64,000 nucleotides of DNA from Actinernus sp. WN-2022 (GCA_030867875.1 JAOWCC010001501.1:26347036-26411035), one strand, 5' to 3'. Positions 44,001 through 48,222 are shown, numbered from the stretch's first letter. Notes: generated by a model from the letters alone, not told the origin. Made by a program: numbers and translations.

Positions 44001-44844
44001 TCTTTTTCTTCTCTCTCGCCACTTTATACAATTTGATCTATGTGAAAAGAAATGTTCGAGCGTGCATTATATAGAGGATATTACATGGCCGTGCGGAGAT
44101 ACCGATTTTATCTTCGAGTGTTGATTAAATATCTTACGAGTGAGCGCAGCGAACGAGTAAGATATTTCATCAACACGAGAAGATAAAATTTGTATCTCCA
44201 AGCGGCCATGTAATGTTCTGTTTAATATATCGTTATCGATGAAATACCAGTTTCAATCTGCTACTAAAAAGGCTAGAAATCTTTGAAAGCAAGTCATATT
44301 TTCAAAAGTGATATATTCACGTGTGATATCACTTTTTAGAAAGAGATATACACTGGTATTTCATCGAAAATTATATATTAAAAGAAATTATCAAATGCCT
44401 TGTCTCCAACCCAAATTTTACAATCCTGACTCTAAACAAAAACTTTACCTTAACAAGAAGTGCATCACTGTTCTCGCCTTTCAAGTCGACAAACGAGTAT
44501 AACTTGTTTTCCTGACTCTAAACAAATACTTTACCTTAACAAGAAGTGCATCACTGTTCTCGCCTTTCAAGTCGACAAACGAGTATAACTTGTTTTCCTG
44601 ACTCTAAACAAATACTTTACCTTAACAAGAAGTGCATCACTGTTCTCGCCTTTCAAGTCGACAAACGAGTATAACTTGTTTTCCTGACTCTAAACAAATA
44701 CTTTACCTTAACAAGAAGTGCATCACTGTTCTCGCCTTTCAAGTCGACAAACGAGTATAACTTGTTTTCGACACTGCCTCGTGTTTGTTTTTTCCATGCT
44801 GCATCCGTAGTATCAGACGACTTGCACGAACGGCAGTTTCCCAT
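14753..44844 (-). CDS. TRPV: TRPV-type cation channel, 16 exons, 711 residues
   Basis: Sixteen minus-strand exons join into one frame of 2136 bases including the stop. All 15 introns are GT-AG (262 to 3481 bp) and phases match at every junction. The protein has an N-terminal MGNCRSC motif that could be myristoylated (Gly2) and palmitoylated (Cys4, Cys7). Ankyrin repeats cover about residues 110-320 (for example GETALHLCFLNN, ETCLHIAIVNGD, YGEYPAAFAAC, GNTVLHLCVI, GLTPLALAAQLG). S1 is near 388-405, S2 near 427-443, S3 and S4 in 465-510, S5 near 529-545, a pore loop HWTFGDFD near 570-577, and S6 with LLLNMLIAMM near 605-615. A TRP-box-like EWRRQWAEIIMVLERSVTP follows S6. The family is homotetra- or heterotetrameric calcium-permeable sensory channels of the plasma membrane. 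Length is normal for TRPV. Sequence flavour is closest to invertebrate nanchung/inactive/OSM-9-type TRPVs, but subtype is not decided. The 5' UTR and promoter were not located; TTATCACTTCTGTAG just before the ATG could be an acceptor for an upstream noncoding exon. Confidence 0.93.
15310..15857. repeat. 48-bp tandem repeat in TRPV intron 15
   Basis: About eleven units of 48 bp, nearly identical, contain GTTATTTGTAGCAAATATTG and CACGACTGCGCATGCTCAC. The first two units carry variants (GCAGC for GTAGC, AGTTCAGATC for CTCACACC). Because 48 is a multiple of 3 and one frame on each strand lacks stops, it yields long repetitive frames. These are not considered proteins. Confidence 0.92.
15992..16234. 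mobile_element. MITE with 17-bp ends GGCCGGTAGGTCCTCTG
   Basis: GGCCGGTAGGTCCTCTG at the left is mirrored at the right, and the similarity continues through AACTTCAACATT-like blocks for about 38 bp. It lies in TRPV intron 15 and has no coding capacity. Confidence 0.75.
16240..17386. other. TRPV intron 15 interior, nothing recognised
   Basis: This is A/T-rich intron sequence without a supported exon. An AT-rich open frame at 16920-17159 has low-complexity composition and was not accepted. Confidence 0.5.
17387..17732 (+). mobile_element. CGGCAAAACGTT-type element, forward copy in intron 15
   Basis: About 345 bp match, in reverse orientation, the element at 24095-24442. Shared blocks are GCGCATGCGCTTTTGAT, CCCGCCGAAACTAAAAG, GAAATGTTTCGCG and CGGCCAGCGGAGCACAAC. 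An internal duplication of GCGCATGCGCTTTTGATTAG is present in this copy. Confidence 0.75.
17838..18044. repeat. 15-bp tandem repeat in TRPV intron 15
   Basis: A unit CGATAGAACACAGTA is repeated about 13 times; earlier units read ACACAATA. Five codons per unit (YDRTQ) keep the frame open by chance. It lies about 240 bp beyond the exon 15 donor. Confidence 0.92.
18288..18476 (-). CDS. TRPV: TRPV exon 15, TRP-box region and C-tail
   Basis: The acceptor is CCCCTCCAG and the donor GTAAGG. Sixty-three codons encode WAEIIMVLERSVTPTELMR, then a basic tail KKSEKRSKADVRKAAVLNWQ. Confidence 0.92.
18532..18568. repeat. Short GGATGCAGGG repeat
   Basis: About four copies of a 10-bp motif, GGGGATGCAG or GGAGATGCAG, lie in TRPV intron 14. 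Confidence 0.75.
19170..19205 (-). CDS. TRPV: TRPV exon 14 (36-bp micro-exon)
   Basis: The acceptor is CTCTTTTAG and the donor GTAAGC. Only twelve codons encode IADRSEKEWRRQ, which fits exactly before WAEIIMVLE of exon 15. It would be missed by most ORF-based annotation. Confidence 0.88.
19600..20396 (-). mobile_element. tRNA-derived SINE split by a TTAA MITE
   Basis: The minus strand begins at about 20396 with CCCGGTTTGCTCAGTGGTTA (A-box-like) and has GTGTTCAAACC (B-box-like) about 50 bp on. Its body then stops at 20308 and resumes at 19760 with ATAACTGAGTTGAAGG, ending in ACTTTACTTTATACC near 19610. The gap is filled by the MITE at 19765-20303. The SINE lies in TRPV intron 13, in the sense orientation of the gene. 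Confidence 0.72.
19765..20303. mobile_element. Palindromic MITE with TTAA target sites
   Basis: The ends are AGTGCAACTAACC and the reverse complement. Each is flanked by TTAA (19761-19764 and 20304-20307), the target duplicated by piggyBac-type transposases. The arms match almost perfectly for over 200 bp, around a centre near 20040. It is non-autonomous. Membership in piggyBac is inferred only from the TTAA. Confidence 0.78.
20460..21420. other. TRPV intron 13 interior with small hairpins and poly-C
   Basis: No exon was seen. A hairpin TGGTGATTCCACTCTGAATCACCA lies near 20709-20732 (arm GGTGATTC/GAATCACC). A C run at 21309-21328 and C/A runs near 21401-21418 sit in what may be a small element with ATGGCCGTAGC and TACGGCC at its ends. 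Confidence 0.5.
21804..22325. repeat. 19-bp tandem repeat beside the S6 exon
   Basis: A unit GGCACAAGGTGGTGCTTAC is repeated about 27 times, almost perfectly (a few GGTACAAGG variants). Because 19 is not a multiple of 3 and no phase contains a stop, all three plus frames stay open and give the same peptide in shifted order. It lies in TRPV intron 13, about 140 bp from the exon 13 donor. Confidence 0.94.
22464..22589 (-). CDS. TRPV: TRPV exon 13, S6 gate
   Basis: The acceptor is TTGTTCTTCCAG and the donor GTGAGA. Forty-two codons encode KFLFFYFMLFVTVLLLNML and IAMMTNTYQN, a canonical TRPV S6. A 19-bp tandem array begins about 140 bp downstream of the donor. Confidence 0.94.
22600..23555. other. 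TRPV intron 12, nothing recognised
   Basis: This is intron sequence between the pore-loop exon and the S6 exon. No additional exon or clear element was found. Confidence 0.55.
23564..23655 (-). CDS. TRPV: TRPV exon 12, pore loop
   Basis: The acceptor is TCGTTGCAG and the donor GTGAGT. It encodes FSHVMKGLPNYQHEGD and HWTFGDFD, the pore helix and a selectivity-filter-like Gly-Asp. Confidence 0.9.
23830..24012. repeat. Direct and inverted triplicate of a 70-bp unit
   Basis: TACTTCATGGTAGTGTTTCG occurs at about 23832 and 23953 in the same orientation. Between them, near 23905-23938, is an inverted partial copy ending in GAAACACTACCAT. Each forward copy continues to ATCATTTTCTCTACTGTTTT. This is a foldback with one arm duplicated, in TRPV intron 11. 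Confidence 0.75.
24095..24442 (-). mobile_element. CGGCAAAACGTT-ended element, reverse copy in intron 11
   Basis: The two ends are CGGCAAAACGTT and its reverse complement. The interior matches the inverted copy at 17387-17732 over most of its length. It has no coding capacity. Confidence 0.78.
24590..25015. repeat. AT-rich tandem motif and inverted repeat
   Basis: GTTAATTCGATGCAAAAACT-like units recur about five times at 24690-24815. Next, TCATTAGTGTGCAAGTTCAA near 24861 is mirrored by TTGAACTTGTACACTAATGA-like sequence near 24985-25005, forming a foldback of about 160 bp. Both lie in TRPV intron 11. Confidence 0.65.
25206..25429. mobile_element. MITE with AATACCCCGCTA ends
   Basis: AATACCCCGCTA at the left and TAGCGGGGTATT at the right form the ends. 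Matching subterminal blocks (GTAGCCACTTC and relatives) recur inside. It is about 224 bp and has no coding capacity. Confidence 0.68.
25591..25835. repeat. 41-bp tandem repeat in TRPV intron 11
   Basis: About six units contain GCATCCTTAGAACGCG and CATTGGCTAAAAGACTT, with a few substitutions. Confidence 0.88.
26105..26214 (-). CDS. TRPV: TRPV exon 11, S4-S5 linker and S5
   Basis: The acceptor is TTCCTTCAG and the donor GTAGGT. It encodes MVYKMCAGDMSRFFIIFVIF and LTGATQ, the conserved linker and start of S5. Confidence 0.9.
26560..26935. repeat. GC-rich repeat with a 57-bp tandem duplication
   Basis: The block CCCACCCACCCCTCCCTAGG followed by ACATGCATCGTTCTATTAAT occurs twice in a row (about 26822-26878 and 26879-26929). 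The preceding GGGGTGGGGAATTGG stretch looks like part of an interspersed repeat. A 106-codon frame across it is not accepted as a gene. Confidence 0.65.
27231..27802. mobile_element. MITE with about 75-bp inverted ends
   Basis: ACGGAGCCCCTAAAGGGCC at the left is mirrored at the right. The arms continue through TTATTTATTTATAATC and AAAAGTCGACTTA for about 75 bp. The interior has GACCCCTAAAAGGTAC twice, and a long C run near 27626. It lies in TRPV intron 10. Confidence 0.8.
27941..28092 (-). CDS. TRPV: TRPV exon 10, S3 and S4
   Basis: The acceptor is TTTCTTACAG and the donor GTAAGT, leaving phase 2. It encodes FLGSCVLVVFALPFRYLDLL and HLLIIAAPMAWCYLLFFC, two consecutive membrane helices. Confidence 0.92.
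28141..28255 (+). repeat. Interspersed repeat, inverted partner of 32972-33113
   Basis: CCGTAACCGTACTGTAAC-like units are followed by CTGTAATTTGATTGGAT and AGGGAAACCATT. These match the reverse complement of 32972-33113. It lies in TRPV intron 9. Confidence 0.72.
28260..29400. other. Rest of TRPV intron 9
   Basis: No further exon was seen. A/G-rich GGCGAGATTAGG-like units recur at 28360-28520, and TCTGGCTTTATT near 28820 pairs loosely with sequence near 28910. No element ends were identified. Confidence 0.45.
29405..29515 (-). CDS. TRPV: TRPV exon 9, S2 segment
   Basis: The acceptor is GTTTACAG and the donor GTAAGT. Thirty-seven codons include the helix ITVLGSIIYIVLEV. Intron 8 (262 bp) is the shortest of the gene. 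Confidence 0.88.
29778..29894 (-). CDS. TRPV: TRPV exon 8, S1 segment
   Basis: The acceptor is TTGTTTCAG and the donor GTAGGT. Thirty-nine codons encode the first membrane helix, MLFAVLYLIAFSLAIYL, and the start of the S1-S2 loop. Confidence 0.9.
30030..30105. repeat. Short direct duplication in intron 7
   Basis: GATATCATTCATGGGAACCC followed by ACTAAAGTGTTTTA-like sequence occurs twice in tandem with a period of about 39 bp. Confidence 0.7.
30376..30593. mobile_element. MITE with 70-bp arms in intron 7
   Basis: AATAGAGGTAATCGGCTAAC at the left is mirrored at the right. The arms continue through ACCCAATTCAGATCATGTG and GATGTAAAC, about 70 bp in all. It is about 218 bp long. Confidence 0.78.
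30702..30863. repeat. Hairpin repeat, 45-bp arms
   Basis: AAGCAATAGACCACACATTT with TGTTTACTGGCGAAATAAAG is mirrored at 30818-30863. It lies in TRPV intron 7. Confidence 0.78.
31655..31953. mobile_element. CCATTACCAGGAGCGT MITE, unexpanded copy
   Basis: The ends are CCATTACCAGGAGCGT and ACGCTCCTGGTAATGG. The interior of about 265 bp (GTAGACGATGTGGCTAT, TTTTGTTCTCTTGCGC, GACAGACCTAATCTGGGAG) matches the centre of the expanded element at 46656-48112. It carries a single copy of each end motif. No transposase is present. Confidence 0.82.
32098..32475 (+). pseudogene. LINE 3' end with ATT microsatellite tail
   Basis: The frame ends TPKLWNSLPFHIKSSPSIEL and FKKSLKTYLF, the typical C-terminus of a non-LTR retrotransposon ORF2, then stops at 32325. 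The 3' UTR closes with GCGCTATATAAATGTC and (ATT)n. It is 5'-truncated, in TRPV intron 6-7 surroundings on the opposite strand to the gene. Confidence 0.8.
32696..32893 (-). CDS. TRPV: TRPV exon 7, linker before S1
   Basis: The acceptor is TTTCGTAG and the donor GTAAGA. Sixty-six codons encode FWSFGHVICSAYPLEGLDS and LLEEKWMAFGR, the TRPV linker between the ankyrin domain and S1. Confidence 0.93.
32972..33113 (-). repeat. Interspersed repeat with an 11-bp ACGGTTACAGT array
   Basis: Seven or so units like ACGGTTACAGT follow CCAATCAAATTACAG. This is the inverted partner of 28141-28255 with more units. It lies in TRPV intron 6, about 80 bp from the exon 7 acceptor. Confidence 0.75.
33816..33910 (+). 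mobile_element. tRNA-derived SINE head fragment
   Basis: GGTGGCGCAGTGGTTAAGCG is an A-box-like start and GGATCGATCCC a B-box-like block about 45 bp later. Only the tRNA-like head and GAGTTGAGTTTGTTGGTG follow. It is not a functional tRNA gene: no cloverleaf with a 3' acceptor half was found. Confidence 0.7.
34109..34198. repeat. Hairpin, 20-bp arms
   Basis: CCCTCTCCCTTTCAATGTTG and CAACATTGAAAGGGGAGGG are separated by about 48 bp. It lies in TRPV intron 6, just beyond exon 6. Confidence 0.72.
34322..34468 (-). CDS. TRPV: TRPV exon 6, ankyrin repeat
   Basis: The acceptor is CCTGGTAG and the donor GTGAGA. Forty-nine whole codons encode MYAYAVHRKHK and NEAGLTPLALAAQLGRHEMF, the last ankyrin repeat. 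Confidence 0.93.
34575..34625. repeat. Poly-G tract
   Basis: GGGGTGGGG units merge into a long G run near 34596-34610, in TRPV intron 5. Confidence 0.85.
35446..35600 (-). CDS. TRPV: TRPV exon 5, ankyrin repeats
   Basis: The acceptor is TTTACCAG and the donor GTGAGT. The exon encodes YAYYGEYPAAFAACFDE and RRGADPNKKDSFGNTVLHL. It enters in phase 1 and leaves in phase 0. Confidence 0.93.
35727..36131. mobile_element. Foldback MITE in intron 4
   Basis: TACTCAACAAAATATCTGGA followed by TTCTGATTGGTCAAT at the left is mirrored at the right. An inner inverted pair (CTATACGGGATTTATAGGC and relatives) lies between. Confidence 0.78.
36132..36950 (+). other. Repeat-like segment with two unassigned open frames
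   Basis: Frames of 110 codons (36317-36649, LNESRLTEIKNYSEAEMAVT) and 76 codons (36675-36905) follow each other in plus orientation inside TRPV intron 4. GGGCAATATGACTCTG and CAGCGGGCAATATTTTTC upstream look like a repeated motif. The composition is plausible for protein, but no family was recognised. Captured or element-derived sequence is the best guess. Confidence 0.3.
37128..37278. repeat. Large hairpin, about 65-bp arms
   Basis: AAGATGGGGGGATATTGG and TTTTTGCGTTTTTATGGACC are mirrored after a short loop at about 37199-37210. It lies in TRPV intron 4. Confidence 0.82.
37487..38670 (-). pseudogene. LINE reverse transcriptase fragment in TRPV intron 4
   Basis: The minus strand begins GIPQGSTLGPLLF, then IYINDLPN and FADDTN, the catalytic block of a non-LTR reverse transcriptase. 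It continues for about 280 codons (QYLGVMIDDSISWKYH, AILAWGSAY, DLWKDLPTNMRDLSAF) to a stop near 37728. A small length change right after FADDTN breaks the frame. The 3' UTR runs to a T-rich end (poly-A on the minus strand) near 37487. It is 5'-truncated and dead. It has the same orientation as the host gene. Confidence 0.85.
38700..38858 (-). CDS. TRPV: TRPV exon 4, ankyrin repeat
   Basis: The acceptor is GAATTCGAAG and the donor GTAAGC. It joins exon 3 in phase 1 to give YFGETCLHIAIVNGD, then EQYGADVHAAASGKFF, the usual TRPV second-repeat finger. A LINE fragment lies only about 30 bp beyond the donor. Confidence 0.92.
38936..39125. repeat. 21-bp tandem repeat next to exon 4
   Basis: About nine units like ATGCTTCACTTGTCGCGCAAT, with TCACGC and CGCGT variants, lie in TRPV intron 3 about 80 bp upstream of exon 4. 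Confidence 0.85.
39118..39230. repeat. Hairpin beside the 21-bp array
   Basis: CACGCATAAAGGTTTCAATA with GAGGCTCAGAGACA is mirrored by TGTCTCAGAGCCTCG and ATTCAAACCTTTGTGCGTG. The last array unit merges into the left arm, so the array may have grown from the end of this element. Confidence 0.75.
39700..39970. repeat. GGTGCTATCCGTTGAGAA foldback, copy 1
   Basis: GGTGCTATCCGTTGAGAA and TTCACTTCCATGCG at the left are mirrored near 39890-39925. Outer A/G-rich and T/C-rich flanks (GAGAGAAGAG / CTCTTCTCTC) also pair. The same family recurs at 43750-44030. Confidence 0.78.
40000..41000. other. TRPV intron 3, nothing recognised
   Basis: No extra exon or clear mobile element was seen here. Confidence 0.5.
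41007..41054. repeat. (ATT)n microsatellite
   Basis: About sixteen ATT units, in TRPV intron 3. Confidence 0.93.
41331..41532 (-). CDS. TRPV: TRPV exon 3, first ankyrin repeat
   Basis: The acceptor is TTTTTCACAG and the strong donor is GTGAGT. The exon encodes GTLGETALHLCFLNNKP and DKYEGEEYFG, a TRPV-typical ankyrin segment. It ends in phase 1. Confidence 0.92.
42353..42382. repeat. Perfect 30-bp palindrome beside exon 2
   Basis: GTGTGACTTCTCTGG is followed with no spacer by its exact reverse complement. It lies in TRPV intron 2, 26 bp past the preferred exon 2 donor. Confidence 0.9.
42409..42558 (-). CDS. TRPV: TRPV exon 2 (residues 47-96)
   Basis: The acceptor is TTCACAG before GCCTTCAAAGAC, and the exon encodes AFKDGGEDGLRRVL to CGEITEE. 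The donor GTATTA at 42408 keeps phase 0 with exon 3. A nearby alternative, GTTAGC at 42392, would give the wrong phase for the seen acceptor of exon 3, so the first is preferred. The exact 3' edge is less certain than other junctions. Confidence 0.8.
42600..43630. other. TRPV intron 1 interior, nothing recognised
   Basis: No exon with conserved TRPV sequence was seen. Blocks of A/T-rich sequence may be old repeats. Confidence 0.5.
43750..44030. repeat. GGTGTTATCCGTTGAGAA foldback, copy 2
   Basis: The same inverted structure as 39700-39970, with CTGGTGTTATCCGTTGAGAA and TTCTCAACGGATAACACCAG as arms. It lies in TRPV intron 1. Confidence 0.78.
44086..44213. repeat. Hairpin, about 50-bp arms
   Basis: TACATGGCCGTGCGGAGATA and TTTTATCTTCGAGTGTTGAT are mirrored on the other side of a loop around GAGTGAGCGCAGCGAACGAG. 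It lies in TRPV intron 1. Confidence 0.78.
44427..44770. repeat. Four tandem 86-bp copies of the end of TRPV exon 1
   Basis: Units start at about 44427, 44513, 44599 and 44685, each 86 bp and almost identical (one A/T difference in the first). On the minus strand each holds the exon end ENKLYSFVDLKG to LLVK, the donor GTAAAGT and a few intron bases, then GTTTAGAGTCAGG. Only the copy nearest 44770 is joined to the start codon. The inner copies lie in intron 1. Confidence 0.95.
44707..44844 (-). CDS. TRPV: TRPV exon 1 (residues 1-46)
   Basis: It starts at ATG 44844-44842 and reads MGNCRSCKSSDTTDAAWKK, ending SDALLVK before donor GTAAAGT (phase 0). An in-frame GTG just upstream is not taken as the start. 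LYSFVDLKG resembles the LY-L-V-LKG segment that precedes the ankyrin repeats in invertebrate TRPVs. The last part of this exon is the source of the tandem copies at 44427-44770. Confidence 0.88.
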
Positions 44845-44944
44845 CACGGGGTAGCTACAGAAGTGATAAAGTGAGTTAGGCCATGTTCACACTATTGACC
44901 TCATTCATAAAGGCATCAAAGCGAGGCTAGTTGTACCCGCTTGT

Positions 44945-45250
44945 CACAGTAATGGCAAAATCTACAGTCGATGGTGGAATGTTAATTTCCTTATAACTCT
45001 GAATTTCTAACGGGACCTGAAACAACCATAGGGGCTGATCAAAGCCAGAACTCGGCTAATCCACAGATCGAATTGGAATTTAGCGTGTTCGTTTTTGTGG
45101 AGGGAGGAAAACCGAAGAACCCGGAGAAAAACCTTCGGAGCAAGGGCGAGATACTAACAAATTCAACTCACATTTGGCGCCGCATCCGAGGATCGAACTG
45201 GACCACAGAAGTGAGAGACGGAGCGCTTAACCACTGCGCTACCTCGCCTC
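44945..45250 (-). mobile_element. tRNA-derived SINE upstream of the TRPV start
   Basis: The minus strand starts GCGAGGTAGCGCAGTGGTTA (A-box-like) with GTTCGATCCTCGG (B-box-like) about 45 bp on. A body follows with TCTCCGGGTTCTTCGG and ends near 44945. It belongs to the same broad family as 33816-33910. It ends about 100 bp upstream of the TRPV ATG, on the same strand. Confidence 0.78.
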
Positions 45251-45461
45251 CTCGAAAACACAAATGAGCACAACAGTGCGGTATGACAGAAACGGATAAA
45301 TTTCTGACCGGCTCGAATTTTTCGATCTCTGGGACAACTGGCCTCGTTCTGATACCATTGTTACCAGACTTCTTACCGCGCGGTGGTGAGATATGAATGA
45401 GGTGTATACCGGATAGGTTTTGTAAGAAAACTAACGGATAGGCCGAATCTATTTGCCGTAG

Positions 45462-46515
45462 CACGGTGGGCATAAATGACCCCAAAATCGCCAGGGTTGG
45501 TTTATTTGTCTATATCTTCAAGACTTTCAACAGTACAATAATGATTTTTCATGGAGAGGTTTAGAGCGCTAAACAAAATAAAATGTTGTGTTTTGTGGTA
45601 ACGCGAACATCTTAATGACGTCACAATGACGTCATTTATCCTTTTATAATAGGTTTCTCCATATTTTCAAGTAGCCGTAAGATACTAAAATGTTACATTT
45701 TTCAATTCTCCTCTTGTTGGGAACAAAGAAATCGAAAACCCTATTTCGATTGGTTAAGAGGGAGAAAAGTTATTTAATTTTGAATTTTCGTAATTTTCCC
45801 GCCAAATTTTGGCGGGAAATAAACACCATAAAACCATTTATGAAACATATTTCTTCAAATAACTTTTGGAGTTTTAAATATTATTACATGACAATCTAGA
45901 AACTTTAAGAAGACCTTAGTACCTAAAATCGTATGTTTTTAGAATTGTAATTTTTAATAGTTAAATGCTTTCAAGGTTACATTGAATAAACGTAAACGTC
46001 ACTATGACGTCATGAGTATTTGGAAACGCCCTCTAAATATAGGCGAGTGAGCATTGTATCTATATCTTTTTAACAATGCACTTCTAACGCACTAAGTAGT
46101 TGTAATATCGAGTTTTTGTTTTTCTTTTACAGTGGAAAGCCCCATTTATGTAAAACACATTACGTCACAGATATGACGTCATGAAAATATTAAATCCTTA
46201 ATAACTTCGGGAATATTTATCATAGAGACTTCAAAATTGTGCCAAAGAAAAACGCATCGCCATATCTTCGTTATAGCGTACTTTACTTTAAACGACTATT
46301 TAAAAAGGAATTTGACCAAAAAAGGAGCTTACTCTTATGACGTCAAAATAATGTCATTATCTAAAACTAATTTAACCAGAACCTTAAATTTTACTTGCAT
46401 AGTAAACTGTGAAAATGTTATTCAATTTCAGAGAGAATTTAGGAAATAGTGCCATTTTATCTAATTTTGGTCACACTCAACCCTGGCGATTTCGGGGTCA
46501 TTTATGCCCACCGTG
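45462..46515. mobile_element. CACTA-like non-autonomous element, TAG duplication
   Basis: The left end CACGGTGGGCATAAATGACC and its reverse complement at the right match over about 38 bp with one difference. Both ends are flanked by TAG (45459-45461 and 46516-46518). A 3-bp duplication and a CAC start suggest the CACTA/EnSpm group. The 1054-bp interior is A/T-rich, contains several ATGACGTCA-like motifs, and has only short frames, so there is no transposase. Confidence 0.75.
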
Positions 46516-46665
46516 TAGCTATGTTGCGCCGCTCCAGTCTAGAAAGTGATATACGTTGTGATATACGGTTTTGTGCCGCTCCGCTCCCGCCTGTTCACGC
46601 TACAGCGAATTTGTTTTTGTGCCGACACAAAATCTATTCGGTAGTGACAGGAGCCCATTACCAGG

Positions 46666-47226
46666 AGCGTACCTATGTGATGGGTAGCGTACCTATGCGA
46701 TGGGTAGCGTACCTATGCGATGGGTAGCGTACCTATGCGATGGGTAGCGTACCTATGTGATGGATAGCGTACCTATGTGATGGGTAGCGTACCTATGTGA
46801 TGCGTAGCGTACCTATGTGATGGGTAGCGTACCTATGTGATGCGTAGCGTACCTATGTGATGGGTAGCGTACCTATGTGATGCGTAGCGTACCTATGTGA
46901 TGGGTAGCGTACCTATGTGATGGGTAGCGTACCTATGTGATGCGTAGCGTACCTATGTGATGCGTAGCGTACCTATGTGATGGGTAGCGTACCTATGTGA
47001 TGCGTAGCGTACCTATGTGATGCGTAGCGTACCTATGTGATGGGTAGCGTACCTATGTGCTGGGTAGCGTACCTATGTGATGGGTAGCGTACCTATGTGA
47101 TCGGTAGCGTATCTATGTGATGAGTAGCGTACCTATGTGATGGGTAGCGTACCTATGTGATGGGTAGCGTACCTATGTGATGGGTAGCGTACCTATCTGA
47201 TGGGTAGCGTACCTATATGATGGGTA
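46666..47226. repeat. 20-bp tandem array from the MITE left end
   Basis: About 28 units of GGGTAGCGTACCTATGTGAT, with recurring GCGTAGCG and CGATGG variants. AGCGTACCTATG is the sequence just inside the left end of the simple copy. Confidence 0.93.
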
Positions 47227-47449
47227 GCGCCCATAGCAAAGTAGACGATGTGGCTATATATAGTCGCGAAGTTCTTGTATGAGATTACTTTTTCTTTTGT
47301 TCTCTTGCGCTTTAGTATTTTTAGCAGTTTGAACCGTGTTAACTACATTTTTCAGTGCGATCTTGATTGGTTAAAAGTGACGGTCTTTGTTTCTTCTCGC
47401 GCGAATCACAAAGCTAAAAATAGCTACATCATTTGTTCTGCTTTTGGAC

Positions 47450-48112
47450 AGACCTAATCTGGGAGATGCACGCTCCTGGTAATGACCTAATGTGGGAGAT
47501 GCACGCTCCTGGTAATAACCTAATATGGGTGATGCACGGTCCTGGTAATGACCTAATATGGGTGATGCACGCTCCTGGTAATGACCTAATATGGGTGATG
47601 CACGCTCCTGGTAATGACCTAATGTGGGTGATGCACGCTCCTGGTAATGACCTAATCTGGGAGATGCACGCTCCTGGTAATGACCTAATATGGGAGATGC
47701 ACGCTCCTGGTAATGACCTAATATGGGAGATGCACGCTCCTGGTAATGACCTAATATGGGTGATGCACGCTCCTGGTAATGACCTAATATGGGTGATGCA
47801 CGCTCCTGGTAATGACCTAATATGGGTGATGCACGCTCCTGGTAATGACCTAATGTGGGTGATGCACGCTCCTGGTAATGACCTAATCTGGGAGATGCAC
47901 GCTCCTGGTAATGACCTAATATGGGAGATGCACGCTCCTGGTAATGACCTAATATGGGTGATGCACGCTCCTGGTAATGACCTAATGTGGGAGATGCACG
48001 CTCCTGGTAATAACCTAATATGGGTGATGCACGCTCCTGGTAATGACCTAATATGGGTGATGCACGCTCCTGGTAATGACCTAATATGGGTGATGCACGC
48101 TCCTGGTAGTGA
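47450..48112. repeat. 33-bp tandem array from the MITE right end
   Basis: About 20 units contain GACCTAATATGGGTGATGC and ACGCTCCTGGTAAT, with GTGGG, CTGGG and GGGAG variants. The unit equals the last 33 bp of the simple copy, including its terminal repeat. The 11-codon unit leaves both strands open; these are not genes. Confidence 0.94.
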
Positions 48113-48222
48113 ACATGCATGACTTGGGAAAAGGTTTATGAATTCATAGTGTTCTCTATTCCCAGGAGAACGTTCGGCAATATGAGTCAGGAGACATTTT
48201 CCTCCGAGTGTAATCTTACAAT

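Larger units (their letters stand above)
46656..48112. mobile_element. CCATTACCAGGAGCGT MITE with both ends expanded
   Basis: It starts CCATTACCAGGAGCGT at 46656 like the simple copy at 31655-31953. The shared central body (GTAGACGATGTGGCTAT to GACAGACCTAATCTGGGAG) spans about 47228-47465. Between the left end and the body lies a 20-bp array, and after the body a 33-bp array that contains the right end motif in every unit. Confidence 0.85.

Noticed and set aside
45190..45250. A minus-strand tRNA gene
   Set aside because: It has the same SINE head with a body following; not a cloverleaf.
47371..48122. HYQERASPILG and NDLIWVMHAPG repeat proteins
   Set aside because: They are both strands of the 33-bp array derived from a MITE end.
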